A stretch of 64,000 nucleotides of DNA from Polytrichum commune (taxonomy: Eukaryota; Streptophyta; Polytrichopsida; Polytrichales; Polytrichaceae), in NCBI GenBank assembly GCA_950295325.1, contig OX485806.1, positions 39,308,001 to 39,372,000 on the forward strand, given 5' to 3'. This document shows positions 10,962 through 22,500 of this stretch, piece by piece. The position numbers and the translations under genes were made by a program. The notes below the pieces were generated by a model that was given only the letters and a program-made list of their open reading frames with translations, was not told the origin of the DNA and did not search any database. How positions within the stretch are numbered: position 1 is the first letter of the stretch; each line of letters opens with the position of its first letter.

Positions 10962-13900
10962 CTGCATCACAAGAAGAAACAAATACCCCCAAAAAAATCA
11001 TTCTCCTTGTCAACAAAACTATCCTTCAAGCTGCATGAAAAGTCACTGTTTACAGACTAACCCTAATTCATTCACCAGGGTAACAAGATCCATTTTGCCA
11101 ACAAGTTTTCCTCAAAAACCTCGTGTTTTCTTCTTGCAACTGTGTGAGTGGTGCTCAATTTCCACAGTTGTATTACATGGACTAGGTTATGCATTTTCCT
11201 CCTACGAAATCTCCATCTCAACAAAACTATCTTTCAGGATGCCATTTACAGCTTAAACAGTAACCCTAATTCAATCACCAGCACAACAAGATCCAATTTT
11301 GCAAACGATTTTTCCTTGGAAGCCTTGTGTATTTTTCTTGCAAACTTTGAATGGTGCTCAGTTCCCACAGCTGTATTACATGAAATAGGTTATGCAATTT
11401 CATCCTGAGAAATCTCCATGTCTAGAAAACTATCTTTCAGCATGAAATGCAGAGTTTATACAGTAACCCTAATTCGATCACCAGCATATATCTCCACTAC
11501 CGACAACATTTCCTTGAATACCTCGAGCTTTTCTTGCAAATGGTTCAAATGGTGGTCGATTTCCACAGGTGTATCAAACTAGGGTAAACGGGCCTAATCA
11601 GTTGACTATCTTAATCGCACGCCTACATTTTGACTCATTTGTGGTTTGGTGTGAATCTAAGAATGGATATCAAAAGACAAGCATTTAAAAAAAAATTGGA
11701 CTACGTGCTTAAAAATATTACCTACTCTGAGTTCAACAGCAGACAGAATTTGGGGGGGGGGGGGGGGGGAAGGGGACCTGTATAATCATTTAAGAACGAC
11801 AACCAAGACTTTAATAGTAAATAAGGGTATGAGCTCCTAAAAGTATGAGAAAAACGGCTACAGGCTCAATTTGGTATTGCTAATCGTCTTGTATTACTAA
11901 TAGCGTATTTAATATCCTAGCAGAAGTAGGCTAACTGGAATGAGTAACCAATTAAGGGGCACTTTACACTAGAGCTTGAGGGCCTGTGACCATTGAAATC
12001 TAAAATGGTGGAAAAGGCTGAGACTGTCGCACTTCACTTCACACTAGAACTTGAGGGCCTAATGCACCAAGGAGGTTTGAATGGATGGAAAACCTGAATG
12101 GAGTCCTACATGGCATGCAATAAATAACGTTTCATGTTCTACCAGATTTTGCATCAGGTCTAACACGAAATCAGGAGACCATGCCATTTTAAAATCTCAC
12201 AACCCTTGCTTCATTCTAACTTTTTGAGTCGATGGGCCCACATGAATAGGATAGTGATGAAATTGCATTCAATGGAAAGCCCAGTCATGTGTGTCTTTAC
12301 AACACTACACTTGAAGGGGGCCATGACCACACAAATTTCCATTTTTTTAAGGTACGGCCGTCGCATGAATTTCATGATCATGACCCTTGACCATAGTATG
12401 AAGTAGCCCTCAAGACCCGTCTACCTTAGGCTAAATATTATCATTAACCCAAAAAGCTGCTAACCCTAAAATTTGTAAGTTAGCTAAGGATAGAGAAGGA
12501 CGCACCAATCGCGGTAACAAGTGAGGCACATGGCATGGTTGCAATCCGGGAGAGCAATTTTCGGGTTCTTTTCCATGCAAATACCACACTCGATTTCGCG
12601 CTCAATGTCGAATTCTGACATGTGACTACACTCTTCATCGCGTTTCTTATATCGCTCCAAGCATTTTGCTTTCTGTTTTATGTCTTCAATTCCTGTCATT
12701 CCCCCTTGAAGCTGCTGCAATGATGGGTATATGTGACCTGACACAAAATATTAGGTAATAATTATCAGAACCAACTCGTTCCACCAGAAAAACAATATTC
12801 ACACCAGCAACTCTCAGTCTGGCTCACATTGATTAGCCAAGTTGCAATCAACCTCAGCCTGACTGTAAATAAAAGCAATAAATTGCTCCCTTGAAATAAG
12901 GGCATATATGGATAACTGGTTTAAAGTAGAAAGCTTGAAAAATTCGGAGTTCCGAAAACAAGGACACAACAATCTCTCAACTATGTTTGCAAAGTTGGAG
13001 TAGGTTTACTACCTCTCTCTCTCTCATGGCAATACCATCTCAATCCAGAAGCAACAAAGATCAAGCAGCCACATGACAATTATATTCACCCAGCAACTCA
13101 AGCTGCCTCGAATTGATTAGCCGAGCTGCAATCAACCTCACGGAATTTCTGAATGTTCAATTAAACGTTGAAACATTGAACAACTGGGGGTTGCCAAAAC
13201 GAGTCCTCAATAATCTCTCAGCTATGGTTGCAAACTCTGGAGTAGATTTACTACCTCTCTCTCAAATGGCAATTCCACCTCACTCAAGATATCATAAATT
13301 CAAGAAGCTACAACAAAATTATATTTAACCCAGCAACTCAGTTTTCCTCAGATTGAATAGCCAAATTGCAATCAACCTCACAACATTTACGAATGTTCAA
13401 GAATAGAAACATTAAAATATTTGGGATTACGAAAACGAGAACTCAACACTCTCTCAGGTATGGTTGCAAAATTTCGAAGTAGATCTACTACCTCTCTCTC
13501 TCTCTCTCTCTCTCTCGAATAGCAATGCCACCTCAATCAAGAAGTAATAAATTCAAGCGGCTACAACAAAAATTATATTCAAACTAGCATCTCAGTTCGC
13601 CTCATTTTGATTAGCTGAGCTGCAATGAACCTCATGGCAATTATGAACGATCAATTAAGAATTGAAAGTTTGAAACGATTGGGGTTACGACAACGAGTTC
13701 TCAACAAAATCTCAGCTGTGGTTGCAATATTCCGGAGTCAATTTATTACCCCTCTCACAAATGGCAATGCCACCTCACTTAAGAAGTAATAGATTCAAGC
13801 AGTGGTAACAAAAATTATGTTCAAACCATCAACTCAGTGAGTTCTCAACAAACTCTCAGCTGTGGTTGCAATATTTTGGAGTCAATTTATTACCCCTCTC

Positions 13901-15172
13901 ACAAATGGCAATGCCACCTCACTTAAGAAGTAATAGATTCAAGCAGTGGTAACAATAATTATATTCAGACCATCAACTCAGTTTGGCTCACATTATTTAG
14001 CCAAGTTGCAATCAACCCCAACCTCAACCCTCTGATGTGTGTACTTAGGGCAGTAGTGTATAGAACACAAAAGCAAAGTAACAATCTGCTCCCTTGAAAA
14101 CACAGAATAGGGAGATTGAAAGTTTGGGGAGATTGCAAGAGATTACAAAAACAAGTCCTCAACAATCTCTCAGCTTGAAAATTTTGGAGCAGATTCACTA
14201 GATACACTAAAATGTCAACTCCAAGAGCAAATGGACAAAAAAAAAAATGTGAGGTGTGAGAAATGTTTCTGTGAAAGAAAAGCTAAACTCACCATAGAAT
14301 TCGCCAAGGCTGGCTTTCCTCTCTTGTGTGGACATCGTACTTGTGCCATCCATGTAGACCTGCAAAAGAGAGCTTGATAATTGTAAGAGCCAAACAAAAT
14401 GGGAAAATATCCACAGCTTTGAAATCAACGAAAAGGCAAACAAATTCAATTGTTTTCCCACTTTCCATCTTATTTCAATAACATACACAATTGAAAAAGA
14501 AGAAAGCAGACCCGATTTTTCTCAAACATTTAAAGTGGTGGTTTGATTAAAGATACAAACAACCAACCCACAATCTGCAGAGTCAAAGATTCACCCACAT
14601 TTCTGGAGAAGGAAGAAAGCAGATAAAAATTCCCAAACATTTGAAGTCTTGGTTCAATTGAAGATACAGATGCCAACCAGAAAGCTATTCAAAAACAATG
14701 GTTTACCTACATTTCTTCTTTTTCCAACACCGATCACACAAGCAACAACGAAGAAAGCAGACCCAACTTCCCAAACATTGAAAGTGGCAGTTTCATTTGA
14801 AGATACAAAAAGCCAACCCACAAATCTGCACAACTTATTCAATGATACACCTACATTTCTTCATCTTGTTTCAACAACATACACACAAGCAAGAAGGAAC
14901 AAAGGAAGGTCCTATTTCTCAAACATTCAAATACACAAGTGAAAAGAAACCAGACCCAGTTTCCCAAACATTCAGAGTGGTGGTTCAATTAAAACACCCA
15001 ACATACACAAATCTGCACTACTTATCCAACGATTGACCCACATTTCTTCTTCAAGCAAGAAGAAAGCAGAACCCCAATTCCACATACATTCAAAGTGGTG
15101 ATCCAACCCACAAATCTGCACAAATTCAGTAGTTAGAACCAAAAAAAAAAAAAATACAACAACAACAACAAC

Positions 15173-15219
<47 letters not shown>

Positions 15220-16676
15220 GCAAGAAGAAATCAAACTACATTTCCCGAAACACTCAAAGTGGCGGTTGAATTGAAGATACAAAAACCAATCCACAAATCC
15301 GTACAACTTAATCAATGATTACCCACATTTCTTCTTCAAGCAAGAAGCAAGGAAGCGGACCCCCAATCCCCCAACATTCAAAGTGGCGGTTCAACCCACT
15401 ACAAATCTGCACAATTTCAATGGTTGAACCGGAATTCCTTCTTGCTTCAACAACACACACACAAGCAAGCAAGCAAGAAGAAATCAAACCGATTTCCCAA
15501 ACATTCAAAGTGGCGGTTCAATTAAAGATACCAAAAGCCAATCCACAACTCATTCAATCAATTTTCCCACATTTCTCCTTGTTTTAACAACACGCACACG
15601 CACACGCACACGCACACACAATCGAGAAGGAAGAAAAAAGCAAACCCAAATCCCAAAACGTTCAAAGTGGCGGTTAAAGATCCATCTCAATTTTTTTCAT
15701 TTTAAAAAAAATTACCTTATATATAAGGATGCGGAGAAGACCCAATGCACCGGCCAAGCTGCAATCTGTCCATTGCACCAAAAAGAGGAACAAATGTGCG
15801 GCCGGACTATACGACAACCGCATCTGCAGGCATGCTCCATCGTAGTCTCTCGGAAACTCGGAAGCTCTGCAACACAATATCAAAATCAAAAAATAGATGT
15901 AGAAACTTTAGCAACAAAAAAATACAAGCAGTTAGAATACAATCCCTCCAAACCCCTTCTTGTGGTAGCCCTAATTTCAGGGGCTTCCAGGAATAGCCTC
16001 AAACAAGAAAAGCTTGACACTTTTCTTTCAAAGAGATGACCAGATAAAAATCCTTCAAAGATGCAAGATGATGAAACATAGCCCACCAAAACTTCAGAAA
16101 CTTTGACTCTGCACGAAGAAAAGAAAACCCACTTCTCGGAGAAAGAACACACAAAACGGGGAGGAAGGGACTTTTGACTTGAAAGAAAGTCGGTAGCGGT
16201 GGTAAAAATGCGCACAGATGAAAAACGTACAAGAATTTAGCAACAGCCCTATTTTCAGGGGCTTCAAGGAAATGATGTTCCTGTGATGCACACCATGGCC
16301 TTCAATCAAGCTTTCGGTTGATTTTTGGATTCTGAATTGCCCCTAGCCCACTTTTTCTGGTGCTCAGAAATCGGTGCAAACAAGAAAAGGGTCGACGCTC
16401 TTTGCAAGAGATGACTTGGAATCCTTCAAAGATGCATGGTGAACATGCGTACATAACCCCAAGAACTTGAGAAACTTTAAAGATGTCTCTTGTGCTGAAA
16501 GAAAGGAAGAGGGAGAAATAAGGGTGCAGGAAGTTAAGAGAAAAAGATTCTTTCCAAGGGAGTTTCTGGGGGCGAACAATTTGTGGGTGGTTGGTGGTTG
16601 CTTACAAAGTGTTGGCATGCTGGATGTCGGCCTCCAAAACCTTCAAAGATTCCTTGTAGGACTTGCACTGCGCCAT
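10742..16676 (-). CDS. AIRP2-like: RING-type (C3HC4) E3 ubiquitin ligase, AIRP2 family, five exons
   Basis: Coding exons on the minus strand are 16606-16676, 15716-15866, 14293-14359, 12506-12737 and 10742-10961. All introns are GT-AG, phases 2, 0, 1 and 2, and all joins keep the frame, giving 741 bases: 246 residues plus TGA. This equals the usual family length. The N-terminal half (about residues 1-110) is the conserved AIRP2-type region, with SLKVLEADIQHANTLASEF, LQMRLSYSPAAHLFLF and GALGLLRILIYK. The C-terminal half holds a RING finger with zinc ligands C147, C150, C162, H164, C167, C170, C181 and C184, followed by DLWIFTDS and LFSYIDKLPLL. The family acts as soluble E3 ligases that pass ubiquitin from E2 to substrates; Arabidopsis AIRP2 acts in abscisic-acid and drought responses. 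The C-terminal tail resembles the AIRP2 paralogues (At3g47160/At5g58787 type) more than AIRP2 itself, so the exact orthologue is open. No signal peptide or membrane span is evident. All key residues are intact, so it looks functional. Confidence 0.95.
10990..11585 (-). repeat. Three tandem ~200-bp units in intron 4
   Basis: Units at about 10990-11194, 11195-11400 and 11401-11585 share, on the plus strand, AAAACTATC-TTCA, an ACCCTAATTC-ATCACCAG block, CTTGCAA, a GGT-(C/G)-TC-ATTCCACAG block and a GTAT-A-ATG-A-TAGG block. The array starts right beside the acceptor of the last exon. Confidence 0.75.
11752..11769 (+). repeat. G18 homopolymer in intron 4
   Basis: Eighteen consecutive G on the plus strand, followed by A, A and GGGG. 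On the gene's own strand it is a C tract. Confidence 0.95.
11955..12410. mobile_element. MITE-like element in intron 4 (AGGGCCACTTCACAC family)
   Basis: Inverted ends: the left reads AGGGGCACTTTACACTAGAG and the right, reversed, AGGGCTACTTCATACTATGG. The interior matches elements at 34683-35170 and 50482-50815 (blocks such as GGAGACCATGGCA, CCACATGAATAG and ACTACACTTGA). No target-site duplication was recognised, and the copy is diverged. Confidence 0.75.
12506..12737 (-). CDS. AIRP2-like: RING E3 ligase, coding exon 4 (first six RING ligands)
   Basis: Acceptor TGTCAG|GTCACA and donor GATTG|GTGCGT. Encodes YPSLQQLQGG, a charged linker, and the first part of the RING finger: ECGIC, then LPDCNHAMCLTC. 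The Trp codon after YRD is split by the intron. Confidence 0.95.
12780..14200 (-). repeat. Tandem array of ~240-290-bp units in intron 3
   Basis: About five diverged units are marked by CAGCAACTCAG-like blocks near 12803, 13092, 13330, 13584, 13831 and 13971. Each also carries GATTAGCC, TTGCAATCAACCTCA, a CTCAACA-TCTCAGCT block, a TACTACCTCTCTCTC block and AATGGCAATGCCACCTCA. The last two copies are shorter (about 140 bp). The CT block has grown into a (CT)n microsatellite near 13493-13516. Confidence 0.8.
14293..14359 (-). CDS. AIRP2-like: RING E3 ligase, coding exon 3
   Basis: Short 67-base exon between TTTTGCAG|GTCTAC and TATG|GTGAGT. Encodes VYMDGTSTMSTQERKASLGE, then FY and the first base of a Gly codon. 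It is too short to be noticed without the flanking exons. Confidence 0.93.
14520..15690 (-). repeat. Tandem array of ~110-160-bp units in intron 2
   Basis: About nine units are marked by AAAGTGGCGGTTCAATT-like blocks near 14531, 14640, 14780, 14976, 15093, 15256, 15379, 15508 and 15664. The units also share TCCCAAACATTC, GAAGATACAAAAGCCAA, CCACAAATCTGCACAA and CCCACATTTCTTC. A (CA)n run interrupts one unit at about 15173-15219. Confidence 0.82.
15173..15219 (+). repeat. (CA)n microsatellite
   Basis: A long CA dinucleotide run after an A-rich and CAA-rich lead-in, inside the intron 2 array. A second CACACG run lies at about 15592-15618. Confidence 0.95.
15716..15866 (-). CDS. AIRP2-like: RING E3 ligase, coding exon 2
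   Basis: Acceptor GTTGCAG|AGCTTCC and donor TATAAG|GTAATT. Its 50 codons encode the strongly conserved core from ASEFPRDYDG to LLRILIYK. The first base completes the Leu codon begun in exon 1. Confidence 0.95.
15955..16560 (-). repeat. Diverged duplication inside intron 1
   Basis: The blocks AAACAAGAAAAG, AAGAGATGAC, ATCCTTCAAAGATGCA and GAGAAACTTT occur in the same order near 15998-16110 and 16378-16480. An AGCCCTAATTTCAGGGGCTT-like block near 15967 recurs near 16243. Confidence 0.65.
16606..16676 (-). CDS. AIRP2-like: RING E3 ligase, coding exon 1
   Basis: Encodes the start, MAQCKSYKESLKVLEADIQ and on to HANT, plus two bases of a Leu codon. The donor is TT|GTAAGC. An in-frame ATG five codons upstream (16691) would add MLLLD; an in-frame TAG lies before it. 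The 16676 start is preferred because family members start near this point. Confidence 0.92.
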
Positions 16677-17900
16677 ATCCAGGAGAAGCATCTCTTGCGG
16701 CTACTTCGACAAGTACCTAACCCTCTTTTCACAGACCCCTAAAAAAACTAAAAAAACAGCCTTCTTCAGAGTTCTTCTTTACTCTGCCGTTGTTGATGTT
16801 TACTTGTTACAATTGTTGGCCAAAATGGCATCAAAAACTGCAGCAATTCGGAGTGGCCGGAAACCCCCGGAGATGCAACCACCGCAAAGCAACAAGAAAG
16901 AATCACCCTGCCGCTGCCTCCTTGTCGTCGATGGGCTCTTCATGTTCGTCCTCACTCGCTACTACCTCATCATCATAACTCCTCAAAAACCTCCTAAAAG
17001 CAACTTCCCAAAAGTCCTCAGAACTCTCTAATACTCCTCAAAAACTTAAGAGCACAGACTTCACCTTCTTCTTTGCAGCAGAAAAGCTTCCCATATGTGT
17101 GGACATCATAACACACACGCAAATTAGGAGCTTTTGAAGCTCCAAATTCTGGGTAAGGACCACAAAAACTTGACAACCAAGATTCTCTCTCTCTCGCTCT
17201 CTCGCTCGCTTTCTCTCTTAAGAAACTCAACTCCCCTTTGGATGCAAAAACTCAGGGAAACTCTCGGCAGCCAACAAACAAAGGCCAAATTGGGTCGAGC
17301 GTACACTGAAACCCAACTTAACCCAACTCTTCGAAAAACCAGACTTTGGCACCCAGAAATGCCTTTGCCTTGTTTTCTACTTCTGAAGGTTTGTGAAGGT
17401 TCGAATGTGTGTGGGCCCCGAATTGGTGCACCGATCCGAATCAGCTAAGGGAGGAGGAGGAAAAAAGGAAGGAAAACAGAAAGGAAGGAATAACTTAGGA
17501 GGAAAGGAGGGTTAAGGAAGTGGACGTAGGAACCCAAACCCAATTTCGTTTGCTTGTTTGTTCGGCGGTGAAGAAGAAGAGGAGGAAGAAGAACAAGGCT
17601 CTTCACCCTCGGAGGCTAAGTTGGGATCTTCACCGAGCAATCTTGAACTGCAAGCAAGCACAAAAAACCACTCAAACTCTGCACAGCAAGCAGGAAGAAG
17701 AAGGAACTTGAAGGAATCCTCCACATGCAGCAGCAACTTCGGCTTTCGTTACCTTCTCCTGCTTTTTATGCCCTTGAAGGAAGGAAAGGAAAGAGCTTTT
17801 TTTACTCCCCGAAGTCTCACTTCGCTTTGGGTCAAAACTTGCTGCTCCTCTGAGGCACAATAGCTTGAACTTTGCTTACTCCTTTCCTGCAACAATTTTT
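16677..17900 (-). promoter_or_regulatory. AIRP2-like: 5' flank and probable leader of the RING gene
   Basis: Upstream of the start codon the sequence is less repetitive and more GC-rich than the neighbouring transposon DNA. On the gene's strand it holds a GAGA-type run (17182-17218) and, further upstream, CTTCTTCCT-rich blocks (about 17563-17600 and 17690-17705), both common in plant leaders and core promoters. The start site and any 5' UTR intron cannot be set from sequence alone. Open frames here are low-complexity and not taken as genes. Confidence 0.4.
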
Positions 17901-17919
17901 TTTTTTTTGTTAATTTTCT

Positions 17920-18500
17920 CCCTTCGCCCTCTCTGCAAAGTGGAGGAGAATCTATGACGAAGCTGGAATTGATTTGCAACTTGAGAAGAACTTCGTGACT
18001 TGTGGTCATGTAGCAACAAGTGTCATATGACATCCTCTCTAGTTTTCATCCAGTGATTGCAAGACAATTGATGTTTATTGATGATAAATCGTGTGACGCA
18101 AAATTTGTTGCATCCTTGTAAATTTTTGAGTTGTTTTGGTTTGATCAATTCAGGGACTCTTTTTATGCCTAACTTGCTGGTGGGTTTGAATTGCACAAAA
18201 CTTGTTGCACTTGGAACAACAAGTTCTTTTTGTTCTCACTTAGCAATTCTATTCTTATTTTTTTCATGTTGCACCAATTTTTTTCCTACAAATTGCTTGT
18301 GTTCCTTTTGCAAAGTGAAGGAGAATTTGCGATACGGGTGGGTTTGCTTTGCTACTCAAGATGGCTTCTTGTTGCAACTCGCGGAAGAGCTTTGTGACTT
18401 GATTTTGTCACGTAGCAAACAATTGTCATATTAACGATGCCCTCTCTAGTTGCTACCTCATGATTACAAGATAATTGAATGTTGGATTGATGATGAATGT
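17920..18500 (+). repeat. Tandem duplication, ~390-bp period
   Basis: Blocks at 17930-18090 recur at 18300-18500: TGCAAAGTG-AGGAGAAT, a TTGCAACT-G-AGAA block, T-GTGACTTG, CAA-TGTCATAT, CCTCTCTAGTT and GATTGCAAGA-AATTGA. A shorter relative of the last part lies at 22840-22920. Confidence 0.65.
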
Positions 18501-18556
18501 GGATCAAAACCTGTTGCCCTCAAAATAATGAGTCGTTTCTTGCAAGTTTTCCTGCA

Positions 18557-18965
18557 TAAGGGGTTGTTTACATCATGGACCACGAAATTGTCCCATGTCA
18601 AAGGGCCTTTTTCATGGTCACACATCCATGGTCCGATTTCTAAAAATGCATATTGATAGCCTTTGGGCCCTCACTAGGTGTAACCCAAAGCATGGACCAA
18701 GAGAAGTGACCATGCACCAAAAAGTGGATGTGCTGATTATTTTTAATATATGTCCAAAAAGGGCAATTTTGGGATTTTTCTTGCTTCATGTTTGACCTTC
18801 TCCCCTTCTTCTCCCCTTCTTTCCTCGTAACTACCGTGATGTTTGGAAAAACTAAGACTAAAAATAAAACGATTATAATTATTAAAACGACATTTCTTTG
18901 CCATGGTCCCCTAACATTTTGTTGGACCGTTAGACCAAGATAGTGGATAATGTAGGCCCGACCAA
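18557..18965 (-). mobile_element. Truncated MITE-like element (GGACCATGAAGTC family)
   Basis: One end reads TAAGGGGTTGTTTACATCAT, then GGACCACGAAAT, matching the ends at 23115-23669 and 32312-32901. The interior (GTGACCATGCACCAAAAAGT and a TTGTTGGACC block) is in the opposite orientation to those copies. The other end is missing. Confidence 0.7.
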
Positions 18966-19079
18966 AACCCCATTGGAAATCTAAAGGGTGCCATAATTTC
19001 AATCAAGCTAGGATTGATTTTGCTAATTTTTTTTCGTGGGTGGTTGAAACAAGGTTCCACGTTTCATAGTTTCTAAGGG

Positions 19080-19194
19080 TTAGTTTCCATGTATGTTGCT
19101 CGCCCACAAATTCTAGTGGAAATGTAGATGTCACTAGGTTGAATCTACATTTCCACTAGAATTTGGTGGGCAAAGCAACCTACATGGAAGCTAA
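19080..19194. repeat. Long near-perfect hairpin
   Basis: Arms of about 50 bases (19080-19129 and 19143-19194) flank a 13-base loop. The innermost 24-25 base pairs around ATTCTAGTGGAAATGTAGAT are perfect; the outer part has a few mismatches and bulges. It looks like a small foldback element or a hairpin-RNA source. No target-site duplication was assigned. Confidence 0.85.
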
Positions 19195-19199
19195 CTCTA

Positions 19200-19530
19200 C
19201 GTCTCCAACTTTCTCCAACTTTGGTTTTGGTATCATCAAGGAATCGATAGTGCCATGACACATGTCCTTGGTTTTGAGTGCTAAAGTGAGGAGGAATTCA
19301 TCTGAACATGAGCAGTAATGGCCGACTATGGACATTGGTAATGTGTTTAAGCCAACTTTTGGCTTCAAAATTTCACAATAACTTCCATTTAAGGAATAAA
19401 ACTACCAAAAATTTTGCAATCCTCTCGATTTCTATCTTCCTATGGGAAAATTTTGCACCGCCTAATACTTCTCCAAATTTGGCACAAATATTCTTAAGTG
19501 ATCAGTTATGGGCACCTCTACTAATGCTCT
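19200..19530 (+). repeat. Dispersed repeat, copy 1
   Basis: It shares a long ordered match with 63376-63702, including ACACATGTCCTTGGTTTTGA, GACATTGGTAATGTGTTT, CTTTTGGCTTCAAAATT, GCAATCCTC and AAAATTTTGCACC. Same orientation in both. No coding meaning recognised. Confidence 0.8.
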
Positions 19531-19539
19531 TGCATCAAA

Positions 19540-22500
19540 AGTAGCACATAAACAAATAATCACCCGGATTGATTTTCTTGAAAAACAGTTATTGTGGTCC
19601 ATGCTAATTTTCTCCTAGAAATCTAGCGCGGGTCAAAAATTAATGTGGCCCACATTATTTCTCATCTTGAGAATTGACATGGTCTCTAGAAAGTTATTGT
19701 GGCCCACAATAACATGCATGTTTAGTGTAGTTGTTTGTTTTGTCCAAGGTAAAACCAATAAGTACAATATTAAAAAAGTCATGACACCATGTAACTCCAA
19801 ATGGTAATAGGACTATGTAGGGCCACTCCACACACGAGACATGGTTCATAACCATGTAATTGTGAGACCCCTTGATTCTCATCCAAAGGCCATACCACTA
19901 ACTCAGTCTACCGGAAACTACGTCAAGCCTAACTCTTAGAAATGGACCACCTAACGTAAATCCAGCAACCCAAAAAACATCATCCATAATCCACCACATA
20001 GAAATCCACGCAAACGCTTTATCCACGATAATTTCCGTTGGGCCCTTAGGCCTTCACCTCCTAGTGTGGAAGCGAACGTGGACGGGCTTCCACCATTCCG
20101 ACCACCAAGACATCTCCGAAGGCCACGGTCACAGGCCTTCAGTCTCGTGTGGGAAGCGGGCCTCGGTGCGGTTCGTGAAGCTCGGAGGCGGATGAATGAT
20201 GTGGGGGGGGGGGGGGGGCAAAGCGTTTTGTTTGTATTTTTTTCTTTCCCCCTTCGTCTTTATCTTTTGGTTTTCGGGGGTTTTTCCCCTCTTCTTTATT
20301 ATAGCGTGCGGTGGGCCCCACGTCCGGTCCTACTAGATAAGACTTGCATGTTTCAAAATAGACACCATAGCCCGAACCGGAAGCTGTCTAAAGAAGAGCG
20401 TGAGGAATCAATCTCTGACTCCTCATCTCATCGTGATTGATTCATAGATAAGGTGACGAGACACCAACATTCCCCCTTTGTCACTTTGCCCCTCTTGTCC
20501 CACCCCCCTTCCTTCCTTCCTCTATGCTATAATTACCTTATCACTCGAGCCGGTTGTTTTTCCGGGAAGGAATCTGGTTGTTTACACTGCATCTGAATCT
20601 ATCGGTGGTGACTGGCCGGGGAGAATAAGAGAAGTAGAGGCACCCATGCATCACCCATCACTCAAGAGATTTTGCGTCCGAACGGGAGAAATAGAAGATA
20701 GAAATAGATCGTGTAAACTTCTTCTTCTTTTTCCCGTGTAGGAAGATAGAAATCGAGAGGGGATTGTGAGGGGGGGAATGGTATGTTTATTCCTTGAATT
20801 GAAATTGTTATGAATTTTTGAAGTCCAAAGTTGGTTGAATGTGTTACGAATGTCGAGAGTGTGTCATAACTGTTCGTTTGAACTGTTCATTTCTCCTCAC
20901 TTCAACACTCAAAACTAGATTACGTGTCATGGGGCTATTGGTTCCGGCATGATCGAGATTCAGTACCAACTTGATTGGAATTCAATCCTAGCTTGATTGA
21001 GATTTTGGTTTCATCTAGATTGCCGATGGGGTCTTGATCGGGAATTGGCGCCTCTGCTGTAACTTATCGCGTATGAGCGTACCTCTCATTCATTCAACCT
21101 GCCAAATTGAAAATTGAAAACCAAAAACCAAAAACAAAACCCTAAAAGAGTATGTAAGGTAGATGAGTCTTGAATGGTTACTTTTTTCCAACTAGCTCAC
21201 TTCTCCTAGGGTATGAAACATGCGATGAGTGCGAGATGATTGGCAAATTCAAACCGAGGCCGCCACCACTTTCCTTGTAAATTTTAGAGCTCGTATGAAT
21301 ATTTTTCTTCATTGTCAAATTTGATATTCTCATGCTCATTGTATGGTCAAATAGATCTCTCTCCACACACACACACACACACAAGCCCCCGATTATTATG
21401 ATTGTTGAATTGAGAATGGTTAATGTATTTTGAGCACGTAGCCTGTTTTTTTATAACATAAATTTTCTTGGTGGTATTTCTTGGATCCACACCAAACCAC
21501 ATACCACTCAAAATAGATATTTGATTAAGATAAGTAGCCAAATCATTAACATCTATATTAGTCAAAAATAAATCTTTAAGTTGATTTGACATCATAATTA
21601 GCTTTAAAGACCTCAAATTGGTCTGATTATGGCCATTTTAGATGGATAAGCTACAAACATGTAGGGGTCAAGGCAACCATGCTAAATGGTTAAGAGGTAC
21701 ACTCATATCCAACAATTTCCTCTTGGCAATCCAAACGATGAGTGGGGAGAACTGGTTGCTACGTCATTTTCTTTTTAGTTTGGTTTCCTAACATCCATCG
21801 AGGGGGTGATAGTAAAATACACTCTCCTTTAGGTTGGTTGTTGATTTGTACGACTTAGGAGTACATCTACCTTAACATAGAAAGTCCCCAACTCTACAGA
21901 AGTAATCAACATTTTCATCCTCCCCTCTCCTGATTCATCCTCCTCTTCGTTAGGTGTTGCAAACACTCACCCGTTTTATTTCAGCTGGTGAGCATTACTG
22001 TTTAGAACGAATGGTTATAGTCGTGTACATCAACTTAAGAGAGATTGGACTACATCTTCAAATTCTACTACCTATTCCACACTCAACAGTGGTTACAATT
22101 TGCAAAAGCTAGGTAACTAGCTAAGAAATCAATAGACATGTGCCTCCGATAACCATAACTAAATCAAAATAGGTCCGATTTTTAATCCAATTTCCACTAA
22201 TGCAACACATTGTTCCGTTGCATGAAACCCATCTGTAGACGCTATAGAATATATAGAACACGAACTGCATAACACCCACATATCTTTATGGTCAAGCAGA
22301 GGTGGCTACCCAAACAAAACAAAAACAAAAAACGTCCTCCTTGTTCTTAAAAGGTTGAGAATCAGATATGGTGACAAGACACCAACGTTCCCTTCGTCTC
22401 ATCACCAGCTCTCGTTCTTATTACAATTTACCTTTTATACTTAAGTTTTGGAAGGGTTCTCAACTTCATACTATTTACGCCGGATTCAAATAAAATGAAA

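Noticed and set aside
12780-14200. Regular repeats that might suggest a CRISPR-like or satellite array
   Set aside because: Units are long, diverged and confined to one plant intron; spacers of constant size are absent.
15133-15315. Frame encoding long Val-Cys repeats
   Set aside because: It is the (CA)n microsatellite in intron 2 read through.
16467-17031. Plus-strand frames opposite exon 1 of the RING gene
   Set aside because: Antisense shadows; the minus strand here encodes the conserved N-terminus with correct splice sites.
20066-20440. 124-codon frame in GC-rich DNA
   Set aside because: Runs through a G16 tract (poly-Gly), has no domain, and its length depends on the tract.
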